Positions 1 through 10,381 of a stretch of 64,000 bases of DNA are shown here, piece after piece (within the stretch, counting starts at the first letter, position 1; every line of letters starts with the position of its first letter). A model generated the notes under the pieces. It made no database searches. It was not told the origin of the DNA and saw only the letters and a program-made list of their open reading frames with translations. This DNA is from Pelodictyon luteolum. GTDB taxonomy: Bacteria; Bacteroidota; Chlorobiia; Chlorobiales; Chlorobiaceae. A program made the position numbers and the translations under genes. The DNA is taken from assembly GCF_001622165.1 (NCBI RefSeq), contig NZ_LVWG01000021.1, forward strand, positions 62,001-126,000. Reading direction: 5' to 3'.

Positions 1-1899
1 CTCGGACGGAACAAGCGGGTAGTCACCCTTGGTTCTGGCCTGCACGGATTCGACGGCGATGTTGTTGTTATCATCCATCGGGATGCTGACCGGCACGGTG
101 ATCTTGTTCTCTTCATCCTCGGCCGAGAGCATGATGACCGTATCGGTCACATGCCCCTTCTCAACTACACGGTAAGGGGTCTGAATGAAGCCCTTGTCGT
201 TGATTTCGGCATAGACCGAAAGCGATGAAATAAGTCCGATGTTCGGGCCTTCAGGGGTTTCGATCGGGCAGAGCCTGCCGTAATGGGTGTAGTGGACATC
301 ACGAACCTCGAAGCCTGCGCGCTCGCGGGTAAGACCGCCCGGTCCGAGCGCCGAAACCCTCCGCTTGTTGGTCATCTCGGCAAGCGGGTTGGTCTGGTCC
401 ATGAACTGCGAAAGCTGGCTCGTGGCAAAGAAGCTCGAGACCACACTTGAGACGGTTCGCGCGTTGATGAGGTCGGCAGGCGCGATCTTGTCGGAGTCAC
501 GGCTGTTGAGTTTTTCACGCACGTTCTTGCCCATTCTGGCAAGACCGATGACAAACTGGGCGGCAAGCTGCTCACCGACCGAACGCACGCGGCGATTGGC
601 CAGATGGTCGACATCATCCACCTCAGCCTGTCCGTTGACCAGCTTGATGAGGTAGTTGATGACGGCGATGATATCAAGGTGGGTAAGCACCAGGATCTCT
701 TCGCCGAGCGGCTCGTCGGAAAACGACTGGATGGTCTGGAGGATCTTCTGGTGGATCGTGTCGGAGAGCTGCCTCAGCTCGCCCTTTCCGCCAAGGTACT
801 CATCCATTTCACTGAACTCGCGGCTGAGTTTTTTACCGATGCGGTAGCGGCCAACTTCGCCGAGGTCATACTTCTTCTGGTTGAAGAATGTGCGTTCGAG
901 GAAGCTGCGGGCAGCATCGATGTCGGGAGCCTCGTTTGCGCGAAGCTCTTCGTAAACGATTTCAAGCGCCTCTTCCTCGGTGGCAGAACTGTCGTTGAGA
1001 ATCGTGTTGATGACAATGGACTTATCCTGCCCCTTATCGCTGCCGTTGAAGCTCTTCATGATCTTCACGCTCTTGTAGCCGGCAGCCTGAATCTGCTCGA
1101 AGACATCTTCGGTGATGGCCGTACGGGCACTGACAACTTCACCGGTCTGCATGTCGACGATGTCTGAAGCAAGGTACTGGCCGACGAGGCGGTCCCTCTT
1201 TGCCGCCTTCAGCGGAACTTCTTCAACAAGGTCGAAGAGTCCGAGAATGTCCTCATCGCGGGTAAAGCCGATGGCGCGAAGCAGCGCGGTGACCAGAAAG
1301 TTCTTCTTCTGGTCTATATAGACGAAAATCTGGTTGTTGATATCGGTCTGGAACTCAATCCACGACCCACGGGTCGGGACGATCTTGGCCGAATACATTT
1401 TCTTGCCGTTCGGGTGGACAGCTTCGCTGAACACCACGCCGGGGGAGCGGTGGAGCTGGGCCACGACGACGCGCTCGGCACCGTTGACGATGAACGTTCC
1501 ACGTTCGGTCATGTAGGGAATCCTGCCGAGATAGACCTCCTGCTGGATGGTCTCCTTCCAGTCGGTTTCGTCGGGCTCGTCCTTATAGGAAAGCTTCAGC
1601 TTGACCTTCAGCGACACATCATAGGTCAACCCGCGCTCGATGCAGTCTTCTACGGTGTACTTCGGTTTGTCGAAGCTGTAGGAGATGTACTCGAGAAGGT
1701 AAAGACCCCTGGTATCGGTAATCGGGAATGCGCTCCTGAGTACCTTTTCCAGACCCTGATCCCTGCGCTTTGCGAGAGGAACACTGTCCTGTATGAAGTT
1801 ATGGAATGAGTCGAGCTGGACTTTTAAAAGGTCGGGAGCCTCTATAATGCTTTGGATTTTGGAAAAGTCAATAGACGGTGTTGATGTTGCATCAGCCAC
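1..1899 (-). CDS. rpoB: RNA polymerase beta subunit, N-terminal 633 residues (cut by window edge)
   Basis: Catalytic beta subunit of DNA-directed RNA polymerase. The reading frame is open from the left edge to a GTG start at 1899, preceded at good spacing by a GAGGTG ribosome site; another GTG two codons upstream (1905) is less well spaced. The visible part covers the beta protrusion and lobe domains and the rifampicin-region motifs, with [23 protein letters not shown] and the [13 protein letters not shown] motif near the left end. The C-terminal half lies outside the window. It is last in the visible secE-nusG-rplKAJL-rpoB order, separated from rplL by 180 bp that hold a hairpin. Confidence 0.97.
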   Translation of the reverse strand, partial: MADATSTPSIDFSKIQSIIEAPDLLKVQLDSFHNFIQDSVPLAKRRDQGLEKVLRSAFPITDTRGLYLLEYISYSFDKPKYTVEDCIERGLTYDVSLKVKLKLSYKDEPDETDWKETIQQEVYLGRIPYMTERGTFIVNGAERVVVAQLHRSPGVVFSEAVHPNGKKMYSAKIVPTRGSWIEFQTDINNQIFVYIDQKKNFLVTALLRAIGFTRDEDILGLFDLVEEVPLKAAKRDRLVGQYLASDIVDMQTGEVVSARTAITEDVFEQIQAAGYKSVKIMKSFNGSDKGQDKSIVINTILNDSSATEEEALEIVYEELRANEAPDIDAARSFLERTFFNQKKYDLGEVGRYRIGKKLSREFSEMDEYLGGKGELRQLSDTIHQKILQTIQSFSDEPLGEEILVLTHLDIIAVINYLIKLVNGQAEVDDVDHLANRRVRSVGEQLAAQFVIGLARMGKNVREKLNSRDSDKIAPADLINARTVSSVVSSFFATSQLSQFMDQTNPLAEMTNKRRVSALGPGGLTRERAGFEVRDVHYTHYGRLCPIETPEGPNIGLISSLSVYAEINDKGFIQTPYRVVEKGHVTDTVIMLSAEDEENKITVPVSIPMDDNNNIAVESVQARTKGDYPLVPSE

Positions 1900-2025
1900 T
1901 TTCACAAGCACCTCGCTTTTGGTTCAATTGCATGAAATCTGTTAACCCGGCCGGCTATTACCCGGTTGCATCCTGGTCATATCGTCACGTGAGCACGGCT
2001 AAAATACCACTTGCAGAAACAGACA

Positions 2026-2054
2026 AAGCTCCGCTTCATAAAGAAGCGGAGCTT
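2026..2054 (-). terminator. Hairpin in the rplL-rpoB gap (possible partial terminator or processing site)
   Basis: A perfect 12-bp inverted repeat (AAGCTCCGCTTC and its complement) with a 5-nt loop follows the rplL stop by 25 bp. No clean U-tract follows, so it is probably a partial terminator or RNA-processing hairpin. Escherichia coli has an attenuator at the equivalent place, upstream of rpoBC. Confidence 0.6.
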
Positions 2055-2079
2055 GCTGTTTAAATCGGCTCTTCTGAAA

Positions 2080-2454
2080 TCACTTCAGCTCTACGGATGC
2101 GCCTGCGTCCTTGAGCTCCTTCTGGAGCTTCTCGGCTTCGTCCTTGGAGACAGCTTCTTTGACGGTCTTCGGTGCACCGTCGACCAGATCCTTGGCCTCT
2201 TTAAGGCCGAGGCCGGTGATGGCGCGCACAACCTTGATAACGTTGATCTTGCTCTCGCCGGCGGCGGTCAGGATAACGTCGAACTCGGTCTGCTCTTCAG
2301 CTGCTGCGGCTGCGGCAGGTGCTGCTGCGGCTGCGCCGGCAACGACTGCAGGAGCTGCGCTGACGCCGAACTTCTCTTCAAGTGATTTGACAAGCTCAGA
2401 TGCTTCGGTAAGGGTAAGTTTACCAATTTCCTCTACAAGTGTTTCGATGGACAT
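2080..2454 (-). CDS. rplL: 50S ribosomal protein L7/L12
   Basis: Stalk protein that recruits translational GTPases to the ribosome. At 124 aa it has the family's normal length. An N-terminal dimerisation helix ([15 protein letters not shown]) is followed by an Ala-rich hinge (about 36-52) and the globular C-terminal domain with the conserved KINVIKVVR and [15 protein letters not shown] segments. It lies 75 bp downstream of rplJ in the same operon; the stalk components L10 and L7/L12 are therefore made together. Confidence 0.98.
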   Translation of the reverse strand: MSIETLVEEIGKLTLTEASELVKSLEEKFGVSAAPAVVAGAAAAAPAAAAAAEEQTEFDVILTAAGESKINVIKVVRAITGLGLKEAKDLVDGAPKTVKEAVSKDEAEKLQKELKDAGASVELK

Positions 2455-2529
2455 TATTGCCTCTCTCCTGGTTTTGATTGACGGTTGTAAATTTCTGTAC
2501 TGAGTGCGTAATAGACTTAAAACGACCCC

Positions 2530-3048
2530 TTACTGCTTCTGTTTTCCGACCTGGTCGATGACAGAGACGAGGTTTCTCATCACCGCATTGACAACCATCG
2601 GAACGGAAGCAACCACGTTGTTGATGACACCTGCTGCCCGACCGATGTTCTCGGTTTTAGTCAGCATCTCCGACAGTGCAGGAAGCTTGTCCGAACCGAA
2701 CACAACACCGTCGATGGCGGCCATCTTGAACTTCAGGGCCTCATTGGTTTTACTGAACTTGGTTATCACCCTTGCAGGGGCGATGGGATCGTCGTAACCG
2801 AAGGCTACGGCAGTAGTGCTTTTCAGCGCCGGAGCCAGCTTGTCGGCACCTTCCATATCGCTGAGCGCCTTCCTGATCAGGGTATTCTTGACCACGCGGT
2901 ACTCGACACCGGCCTTGCGGAACTCATTGCGGAGTTCAGCCATCCGGGCCACAGTGAGGCCCTGGAACTCGGTCAGGTATATGCCCTGTGAACGACGGAG
3001 CTTCTCGGAAACTTCGCTGACCACCTGTTCTTTCTTATCTCGCTTCAT
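2530..3048 (-). CDS. rplJ: 50S ribosomal protein L10
   Basis: Stalk-base protein that anchors L7/L12 dimers on 23S rRNA. The 172-aa product begins MKRDKKEQVV and carries the family segments YLTEFQGLTVARMAELR and EYRVVKNTLIRKAL, followed by the C-terminal helix that binds L7/L12. It is separated from rplA by 18 bp. In many bacteria the L10-L12 complex represses its own leader; no obvious leader structure fits in the short gap here. Confidence 0.98.
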   Translation of the reverse strand: MKRDKKEQVVSEVSEKLRRSQGIYLTEFQGLTVARMAELRNEFRKAGVEYRVVKNTLIRKALSDMEGADKLAPALKSTTAVAFGYDDPIAPARVITKFSKTNEALKFKMAAIDGVVFGSDKLPALSEMLTKTENIGRAAGVINNVVASVPMVVNAVMRNLVSVIDQVGKQKQ

Positions 3049-3066
3049 CGTATAAACCGTTTGTTA

Positions 3067-3756
3067 TTAGGCGACAAATTTCTCTCTCTTGATCCGGACG
3101 CCGGGCGACATGGTGCTGGAGACCGCTATACCCTGGACATACTGCCCCTTTGCCGCAGAAGGCTTAAGGCGCACAACTTCCTTGAGAAAGCTGGTGATGT
3201 TGGCGACCAGCTGTTCGGCCGGGAAGGAGGCCTTGCCGACGGGGGCGTGGACGTTACCGGCCTTGTCGACGCGGAACTCAATCTTGCCAGCCTTGACCTC
3301 TTTGACAGCCTTTGCCACATCCATGGTCACCGTACCCGATTTCGGGTTCGGCATGAGGCCGCGGGGTCCGAGAATCTTGGCTACCTTGCCGAGCTGACCC
3401 ATGACGTCGGGAGTGGCGATGATTACATCAACGCCGGTCCAGCCGTTCTGGATTTTTTCTATGTACTCTTCAAAACCGACGAAATCTGCGCCGGCCTCGG
3501 TTGCCTCTGCGGTCTTGGCCTCTTTGCAGACGACCAGAACCGAAACAGTTTTGCCTGTGCCATGCGGAAGCATGACGGTGCCGCGAACGACCTGATCCGC
3601 GTGACGGGGATCAACACCGAGCTTGACCGACACATCAACGGTGGCGTCGAACTTCACATTGGTGATCTCCTTGACCTTGTCGACTGCATCTGCGAGGTCG
3701 TACTCCATGTTGCGGTCGACCAGTGCAGCAGCTGCCCTGTAATTCTTTCCTGCCAT
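3067..3756 (-). CDS. rplA: 50S ribosomal protein L1
   Basis: Forms the mobile L1 stalk that helps release the E-site tRNA. At 229 aa it is full length. The family motifs are visible: [23 protein letters not shown] near residue 35, a [10 protein letters not shown] block near the middle and the PVGKASF stretch. It sits between rplK and rplJ in the usual rplKAJL order. L1 commonly autoregulates the L11-L1 messenger; nothing in the 71-bp gap proves that here. Confidence 0.98.
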   Translation of the reverse strand: MAGKNYRAAAALVDRNMEYDLADAVDKVKEITNVKFDATVDVSVKLGVDPRHADQVVRGTVMLPHGTGKTVSVLVVCKEAKTAEATEAGADFVGFEEYIEKIQNGWTGVDVIIATPDVMGQLGKVAKILGPRGLMPNPKSGTVTMDVAKAVKEVKAGKIEFRVDKAGNVHAPVGKASFPAEQLVANITSFLKEVVRLKPSAAKGQYVQGIAVSSTMSPGVRIKREKFVA

Positions 3757-3827
3757 TCTTTATGTTATGCTAGTGGTTGAAAAAGCGGCTATGCAGCCTC
3801 CCACGACTTCAAATGAAACGGGCTCTC

Positions 3828-4253
3828 TCAGCCCTCTACTACAATACCCATGCTTCTTGCCGTACCCATGATCATCTCTTCGGCACCGCGAAGATCGAAG
3901 GCATTGAGATCAGGCATCTTCAGTTCGGCGATCTTGCGTACCTGATCGCGGGTAACGGTGCCGACCTTGTTGCGGTTCGGCTCACCCGAACCCTTCTGCA
4001 GCTTAGCTTCCTTCAGAAGGAGCACGGCGGCAGGCGGCGTCTTGGTGATGAAGGTGAACGACTTGTCCGAAAAGACGGTGATCACCACAGGGATGATCAT
4101 GCCGGCCTCTGACTGGGTCTTTGCATTGAACTGCTTGCAGAACTCCATGATGTTCACACCCTTCTGACCGAGGGCGGGACCGACAGGAGGTGCGGGATTC
4201 GCAGCGCCGGCAGGGATCTGAAGCTTGATAAAACCGATTACCTTTTTTGCCAT
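3828..4253 (-). CDS. rplK: 50S ribosomal protein L11
   Basis: Binds the GTPase-associated centre of 23S rRNA and is needed for RelA-type stringent response. The 141-aa product starts [20 protein letters not shown], with the [22 protein letters not shown] block in the N-terminal domain and the [15 protein letters not shown] and GTARSMGI blocks in the RNA-binding domain. It lies 48 bp downstream of nusG. Confidence 0.98.
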   Translation of the reverse strand: MAKKVIGFIKLQIPAGAANPAPPVGPALGQKGVNIMEFCKQFNAKTQSEAGMIIPVVITVFSDKSFTFITKTPPAAVLLLKEAKLQKGSGEPNRNKVGTVTRDQVRKIAELKMPDLNAFDLRGAEEMIMGTARSMGIVVEG

Positions 4254-4301
4254 TGTCCTATGTTCTGTTCAGAAGCTTACCAGCGTAAGCCCGTGTTGTA
4301 T

Positions 4302-4880
4302 TTATTGTGAAACTGACTTAACCTGCGAGAAATCAAGCTCCGTCGGCGTACTGCGGCCGAAAAAGCTGATCATTACTTTCACTTTCATCCGCTCGGTGCA
4401 GACATCGTGGACGACGCCGGTAAGCGAACTGAACGGACCGTCGATGACCTTAACGGAATCGCCGATCTGGAAGGGCGACTCTATGACGGCACGGTGCTCA
4501 ACGGCAGCCTCCGGTTGAAGCAGTTTTTCGACTTCGTCGGGGCGGAGCGGAATCGGGTTATCATCAACACCGAGGAAACCCATGATCGAAGGGATGTCGA
4601 GAATAAGGTTGCGGGTCTGTTTGTCAAGTATGGCTTCGATCAGCACATAACCCGGAAACGCATTCTTTGTCATACTGCGCTTCTTGCCGTTCTTGACCTC
4701 TACGAACTTCTCGTAGGGCACATACACCTGCAGGATCTTTTCCCCAAGCCCGCTGCGCTCCACTTCAGCCTCTATACCCTCCTTGACCTTTCTCTCGTGC
4801 CCGGAATAGATCCTGAGGGCATACCAACGTGCCACCGGCGGCATTCCCTGGTCCTCAGCTTCTTTTTTTCTTGCGGCCAT
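4302..4880 (-). CDS. nusG: Transcription termination/antitermination factor NusG
   Basis: Universal elongation factor that binds the RNA polymerase clamp and couples transcription to Rho or the ribosome. The 192-aa product has an NGN domain (about 15-120, with WYALRIYSGHERKVKEGIE and the AFPGYVLIE core) and a C-terminal KOW domain (about 140-190, GDSVKVIDGPFSSLTG). The N-terminal extension MAARKKEAEDQG is slightly longer than in E. coli. It is next to secE, as in most bacteria. Confidence 0.97.
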   Translation of the reverse strand: MAARKKEAEDQGMPPVARWYALRIYSGHERKVKEGIEAEVERSGLGEKILQVYVPYEKFVEVKNGKKRSMTKNAFPGYVLIEAILDKQTRNLILDIPSIMGFLGVDDNPIPLRPDEVEKLLQPEAAVEHRAVIESPFQIGDSVKVIDGPFSSLTGVVHDVCTERMKVKVMISFFGRSTPTELDFSQVKSVSQ

Positions 4881-4902
4881 CCTGACTCCCCTTTCCGGTT
4901 TC

Positions 4903-5094
4903 TTACAGTAACTTTCCCATCACGAAGTTTATCACCCAGTCGACGAGGAAGGTGAACAGGGCGAGGAGGCCGGACACCGTCAGGACCACCACCGTCAGAT
5001 CTTTCAACTCTTCCTTGCTCGGCCAGACGACCTTGCGCATCTCTGCGACAACGTCCCTGTAATACTGACCGACCTTACCGATATACTTGTTCAT
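4903..5094 (-). CDS. secE: Protein translocase subunit SecE
   Basis: Essential small subunit that clamps the SecY channel of the inner membrane. The 63-aa protein is the single-membrane-span form: an amphipathic helix with the conserved EMRKVVWPSKEEL motif (residues 18-30) is followed by one hydrophobic segment (about 34-58). It opens the secE-nusG-rplK operon and lies 52 bp downstream of tRNA-Trp, so it may be co-transcribed with the tRNA cluster. Confidence 0.95.
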   Translation of the reverse strand: MNKYIGKVGQYYRDVVAEMRKVVWPSKEELKDLTVVVLTVSGLLALFTFLVDWVINFVMGKLL

Positions 5095-5146
5095 GAATCA
5101 CGGCCCGGAATAAACTGCGCTTCCATACAAATAAAAATCATGCGTG

Positions 5147-5219
5147 CACGTCAGGAGGGAATCGAACCCCCAACCTGCGGTTTTGGAGACCGCTGCTCTA
5201 CCAATTAAGCTACTGACGT
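5147..5219 (-). tRNA. tRNA-Trp (anticodon CCA)
   Basis: Folds as a full cloverleaf on the minus strand with a 7-bp acceptor (ACGTCAG/CTGACGT), the D-loop AGCTTAATTGG, anticodon loop CTCCAAA and T-loop GTTCGATTC. The discriminator base is G, as expected for tRNA-Trp. No CCA is encoded. It occupies the place that tuf holds in many related operons. Confidence 0.96.
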
Positions 5220-5239
5220 ATAGCCAACACCAAAACCGG

Positions 5240-5312
<73 letters not shown>

Positions 5313-5337
5313 AAGAAAAACAGGGAAAACCATTGTG

Positions 5338-5420
5338 TGGGTAGGGGAGGATTCGAACCTCCGAAGACATATGTCGACAGATTTACAGTCTGTTGCGTTT
5401 AACCACTTCGCTACCTACCC
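5338..5420 (-). tRNA. tRNA-Tyr (anticodon GTA)
   Basis: An 83-nt class II tRNA with the long variable arm expected for bacterial tRNA-Tyr. The acceptor is GGGTAGG/CCTACCC, the anticodon loop reads CTGTAAA, and the T-arm is GGAGG/CCTCC. It is flanked by the two Thr tRNAs. Confidence 0.96.
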
Positions 5421-5432
5421 GCAATAATCAAG

Positions 5433-5505
5433 AGCTGGTGATGGGACTCGAACCCGCAACCTGCTGATTACAAATCAGCTGCTCTACCAATTGAGCTACA
5501 CCAGC
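5433..5505 (-). tRNA. tRNA-Thr (anticodon TGT)
   Basis: Minus-strand cloverleaf with acceptor GCTGGTG/CACCAGC and anticodon loop TTTGTAA giving TGT. It is the first tRNA of the Thr(TGT)-Tyr-Thr(GGT)-Trp cluster and lies only 12 bp upstream of tRNA-Tyr. The order resembles the thrU-tyrU-glyT-thrT-tufB cluster of E. coli without Gly and tuf. Confidence 0.96.
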
Positions 5506-5575
5506 AGCTCAGTCAAAAAACAGGGCAGGTAATATAATGAGAGGATTTAAAAATGCAAAAGAAAAAGGGAACAAA

Positions 5576-6358
5576 TTATTTTCCCCAGGAACCGGAGAGA
5601 AATGCCGCAAGCCGGACGGAAACCTCTCGCGGGGTCAGCCTTTCGCCAAAGGCGAGGAGGGTGTCGAGGAGGGTGGGATAAACCCGCATCTTGTTTTTCA
5701 TGAGCCCGCGAACGGCCGCTTTCACCACAACTGAAGCGTCTGAGATGGGTAGGAGGATGGTCGCCGGGTCATGGCCTGCGACAGCGAAGAAGCCTGTTTC
5801 GATGAACCCGGGGCAGACTGCCAGGACTTTCACCCCGGATGACTTCAGCTCTTCATGAAGGGCTTCGGTGAGGGTTATGACAAAAGACTTGGTCGCCGAA
5901 TAGAGACCGAGACCGGCGATGCCCTGCAGTCCGGCAAGCGAGGCAATGTTGATGATGCCACCCTCGCCCGAAGATGCCATATCTGCCGAAAAAATGCGGG
6001 TAAGGCGGGCAAGCGCAAGAATGTTGACCGCCATCAGTTCCTCGAGTTTTTCCGCAGGAATCCCACTGTACGCCCCAGCAAACGAGAGACCCGCCGCATT
6101 GATGAGGAGGTCCACCTTCACACCCTCACGGAGGCAGAACTGATGGATTTCCTCTGGCGCCGTCGGCCGGGTGAGATCCGACACGCATACCAGCACTTCG
6201 ACGTGCCTTTTTGTGCGGAGCTCTGCGGCAAGCGTGTGCAGAAGCTCTGCTGAACGGGCGACGAGAATGAGGTTGTTCCCCCTGCGGGCGAACTCGCGGG
6301 CAAAAGCCTCGCCGATTCCCATTGAGGCTCCGGTTATGAGGGTGCAGCGCATGGCCAT
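5576..6358 (-). CDS. Short-chain dehydrogenase/reductase of the DltE/YdfG-like classical type
   Basis: A 260-aa cytosolic NAD(P)-dependent oxidoreductase of unknown substrate. The Rossmann motif TGASMGIG is at residues 9-16, the NAAG motif follows near residue 90, and the catalytic Ser and YSATK motif lie near residues 140-158. The N-terminal LVARS suggests NADP preference. It begins one base after the ispG stop, so the two genes are almost certainly co-transcribed. A role linked to isoprenoid or pigment metabolism is possible but unproven. Confidence 0.85.
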   Translation of the reverse strand: MAMRCTLITGASMGIGEAFAREFARRGNNLILVARSAELLHTLAAELRTKRHVEVLVCVSDLTRPTAPEEIHQFCLREGVKVDLLINAAGLSFAGAYSGIPAEKLEELMAVNILALARLTRIFSADMASSGEGGIINIASLAGLQGIAGLGLYSATKSFVITLTEALHEELKSSGVKVLAVCPGFIETGFFAVAGHDPATILLPISDASVVVKAAVRGLMKNKMRVYPTLLDTLLAFGERLTPREVSVRLAAFLSGSWGK

Positions 6359-6359
6359 G

Positions 6360-8426
6360 CTATCCCCCTATCGGTGCGGCCGGCTCGACCCAGCGGCCGT
6401 GCTCCCGGATGAGATCGATCAGGCGATCGACGGCCTCCACCTCAGGCAGGTTCTCGGCAACGCACTCCTTTCCGACATAGAGGCTGATACGGTTCTTTCC
6501 CGCACCCACATACCCGAAATCGGCGTCGGCCATCTCGCCCGGCCCGTTCACCACACATCCCATGATACCGATCTTGAGACCTTTCAGGTGTGAGAGGCGT
6601 TTTTTGATGGAGGCGGCAGCACGTTCAAGGTCGAAATAGGTCCTGCCGCAGCCGGGGCAGGAGATGAATTCGGTTTTCGACATGCGTGCACGGGCTCCCT
6701 GCAGGATATTGAACCCGAGATTGATCTCATCTTCCGGACTGAGTGGTGTCTGGAGCGAGAGCATGTCGCCGAGTCCATCGGAAAAAAGCGGCCCGGCCTG
6801 TACGGAGGCATCGATTATGGTACTGAGTCGAAGGGGATCGCTCCCGCTGAAACGTACAGAGATTGGGGCATCGATGGCGCGACGGCGGAACTCAAGAGCG
6901 AGGCGGCGTGCAGCGTAGAGTCCTTCTGAGGAGACTATGGAAAAGAGAACTCTCTGAAGACCTCTCGTGCGGGCTTTTTCAGCAAACGAAGCAAGCACTT
7001 CAGCTGCAACGCCGACGCCGGAGCGCTGGCGCACGAACGAAAACTCCACCGCAGGACAGCTCCCGGCGGGGATCATGTCGACAAGATTTCTGGGAAGCAT
7101 CTCCTCTTCAGTGATATCGAAGCGGACCTTCGCCAGATCCTCCTGTAAAAGAAGAGCGAATATATCCGGATCGGCACTCGATGCGCCAAGAGAGCTCGCA
7201 GCCGGGCCAAGCCCCTGAAGCAACTCCCGGAGAAGAGGAATATCGCTCCGTTCGGCAACGGGGACCGTGAGCAGTTCGGAGCGGATCGAGCCGACCTCAA
7301 GTTCGGGACGAAGCCGCAGGAGCGCTTCCGAATGCGCGCCCTCCCTGTCAGAGAGCGTTGACTGCAGCGCAGTCTCCACCAGCGGCAGGGCTTCGCCGCC
7401 AAGCACACTGCCACCGATCGCCAGCGGCTTCGAGCACCGCCGGCTGTAGCTCACAGGATCAAAGGGAAGTTCCTCCGTTGCAGCACGCGATCGAACGGAC
7501 TCACCGGAGGACTCGATAAGATGCTTGAGCGGGAGATGAGCCTTTTTGCCCTTCACCTGATGGAACGTGTTGTACTTCCGAACGATCTCGAACCCGACAG
7601 GCACCTCGTTGACAGGGTCTTCGGTGAGTGACACCCTGATGGTGTCGCCAAGACCGTCTTCAAGCAGGGCACCGATGCCCATGGCGGATTTTACCCTGGC
7701 CTCGTCACCGTCTCCCGCCTCAGTCACACCGAGATGGAGTGGATATGCGTGGAGAAGCTCCTTGTCTGCACGCTCGACAAGGAGGCGGTATGCCTGAATC
7801 ATCACCCTGACATTGGATGACTTCATGGAAAAGAGGATGTCATAGTAGCCGGCGTCTTCACATATGCGGGCGAATTCAAGCGCAGCCTCAACCATACCGT
7901 CCGGGGAGTTGCCCCGGCGGCTGACGATGCGGTCGGACAGTGATCCGTGGTTCGTACCGATGCGCATGGAAGCACCCAGGCTGCGGGCTTTTTCGACGAG
8001 CGGCAGGAATTCCTGGCGGACATGCTGAAGCTCCCGCTGGTACTCGTCCTCTGTGTATTCGCCGCCTGCAAACTTCTTGCGTGTCGCGTAGTTGCCCGGA
8101 TTGATTCGAATGTTTTCGACAAACTCCACCGCCTTCATGGCAGCGCGAGCGGAAAAGTGGATATCTGCAACGAGCGGCGTCCTGATGCCGTCGCGCCGTA
8201 ACTGGTCGCGGATGGCGCGGAGGTTTTCAGCATCTTTCTCGGTAGGGACAGTCAGGCGGATGATTTCGCAACCCGCATCATGGAGCCTGCGGCACTGCTC
8301 GACCGAAGCCCGGGTGTCGGAGGTGTGGGTATTGATCATGGACTCCACCCGTATCGGCAGGTATCCACCAAGGGATATGGGGCCGAACGGCACTTCTCTG
8401 GTAAGACGGCGGCGGTACTCGTACAT
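6360..8426 (-). CDS. ispG: 4-hydroxy-3-methylbut-2-en-1-yl diphosphate synthase, long form
   Basis: Penultimate enzyme of the MEP isoprenoid pathway, converting MEcPP to HMBPP with a [4Fe-4S] cluster. It feeds the carotenoid, quinone and farnesyl-tail pools of the chlorosome. At 688 aa this is the large three-domain form known from plants and the Bacteroidota/Chlorobi group: N-terminal TIM barrel (VADIHFSARAAM, RINPGNY), a central insertion of about 260 aa, and a C-terminal cluster domain with CPGCGRTYFDLE and MGCVVNGPGEMADAD. The ATG at 8426 is preferred: the longer open frame overlaps the next gene upstream and its extra residues look unlike the family. Confidence 0.95.
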   Translation of the reverse strand: MYEYRRRLTREVPFGPISLGGYLPIRVESMINTHTSDTRASVEQCRRLHDAGCEIIRLTVPTEKDAENLRAIRDQLRRDGIRTPLVADIHFSARAAMKAVEFVENIRINPGNYATRKKFAGGEYTEDEYQRELQHVRQEFLPLVEKARSLGASMRIGTNHGSLSDRIVSRRGNSPDGMVEAALEFARICEDAGYYDILFSMKSSNVRVMIQAYRLLVERADKELLHAYPLHLGVTEAGDGDEARVKSAMGIGALLEDGLGDTIRVSLTEDPVNEVPVGFEIVRKYNTFHQVKGKKAHLPLKHLIESSGESVRSRAATEELPFDPVSYSRRCSKPLAIGGSVLGGEALPLVETALQSTLSDREGAHSEALLRLRPELEVGSIRSELLTVPVAERSDIPLLRELLQGLGPAASSLGASSADPDIFALLLQEDLAKVRFDITEEEMLPRNLVDMIPAGSCPAVEFSFVRQRSGVGVAAEVLASFAEKARTRGLQRVLFSIVSSEGLYAARRLALEFRRRAIDAPISVRFSGSDPLRLSTIIDASVQAGPLFSDGLGDMLSLQTPLSPEDEINLGFNILQGARARMSKTEFISCPGCGRTYFDLERAAASIKKRLSHLKGLKIGIMGCVVNGPGEMADADFGYVGAGKNRISLYVGKECVAENLPEVEAVDRLIDLIREHGRWVEPAAPIGG

Positions 8427-8487
8427 GGGACTGTCGGGTTTTCCTTTGCTGTTGAAATGTATGGGGTGCAGAGTGAAAGAGAGCGGG

Positions 8488-8802
8488 CTACTCCTCACTG
8501 ATGATATAGAGGCGTTCCCCCTCGCGGCGGAAATTATACCTTTCCCGGGCAGCCTTTTCGATGCTGTCGGGATCGGCGGCATGACGGATCCGCTCTTCGT
8601 TCCGAAGTATCCGCTGCTGTCCCTCCTCCTGCGTTCGGAGCAGTACGCGGTGCTCGGACTCCATAGAGATTCTTGTCAAGAGGCCGTAGTCGTCAAAGAG
8701 GAGCCAGATCACGAACACAACGGCAAGCACCACGAAAAAAAACTTTTTCGGGTTGGTGGAGACATAGCCCCAGAACATGTTCAGCGCGTGTTTCAAGCTC
8801 AA
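8488..8802 (-). CDS. FtsB/DivIC-family septum formation initiator
   Basis: A 104-aa single-pass cell-division protein. A short cytoplasmic N-terminus is followed by one membrane span (about 20-38, KFFFVVLAVVFVIWLLF) and a charged coiled coil (about 46-80). The closing segment ADPDSIEKAARERYNFRREGE is the family signature. Such proteins join the FtsQ/L-type complex that activates septal cell-wall synthesis. It lies between eno and ispG on the same strand. Confidence 0.88.
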   Translation of the reverse strand: MSLKHALNMFWGYVSTNPKKFFFVVLAVVFVIWLLFDDYGLLTRISMESEHRVLLRTQEEGQQRILRNEERIRHAADPDSIEKAARERYNFRREGERLYIISEE

Positions 8803-8846
8803 GATGCCTCAGGATGTTTTTCGCCCCGGGGGAGCCGAAGGAAAGG

Positions 8847-8875
8847 CCCCGTGCCGGCCATGAGGCGGCACGGGG
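8847..8875 (-). terminator. GC-rich hairpin downstream of eno
   Basis: CCCCGTGCC and its complement GGCACGGGG form a 9-bp GC-rich stem between the eno stop and the DivIC start. The following sequence is only modestly T-rich, so termination may be partial. Confidence 0.6.
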
Positions 8876-8899
8876 CTCCCCCCCTGGAACAATTCGGCC

Positions 8900-10216
<1,317 letters not shown>

Positions 10217-10381
10217 TTAGGATGATTTGGTTTGCGGTGGTTCGCTGGAAAACCAAAATATATCCTTTTTTCCATAGCATTTCACCCCCGTCAGAGAAGC
10301 AAATAGGACTTTTTTTCGTTAATTGACAGTTAAGCTTCAACTGCTGCACTGTTCCATTACCTTCCAACAAGGAGTACCGCC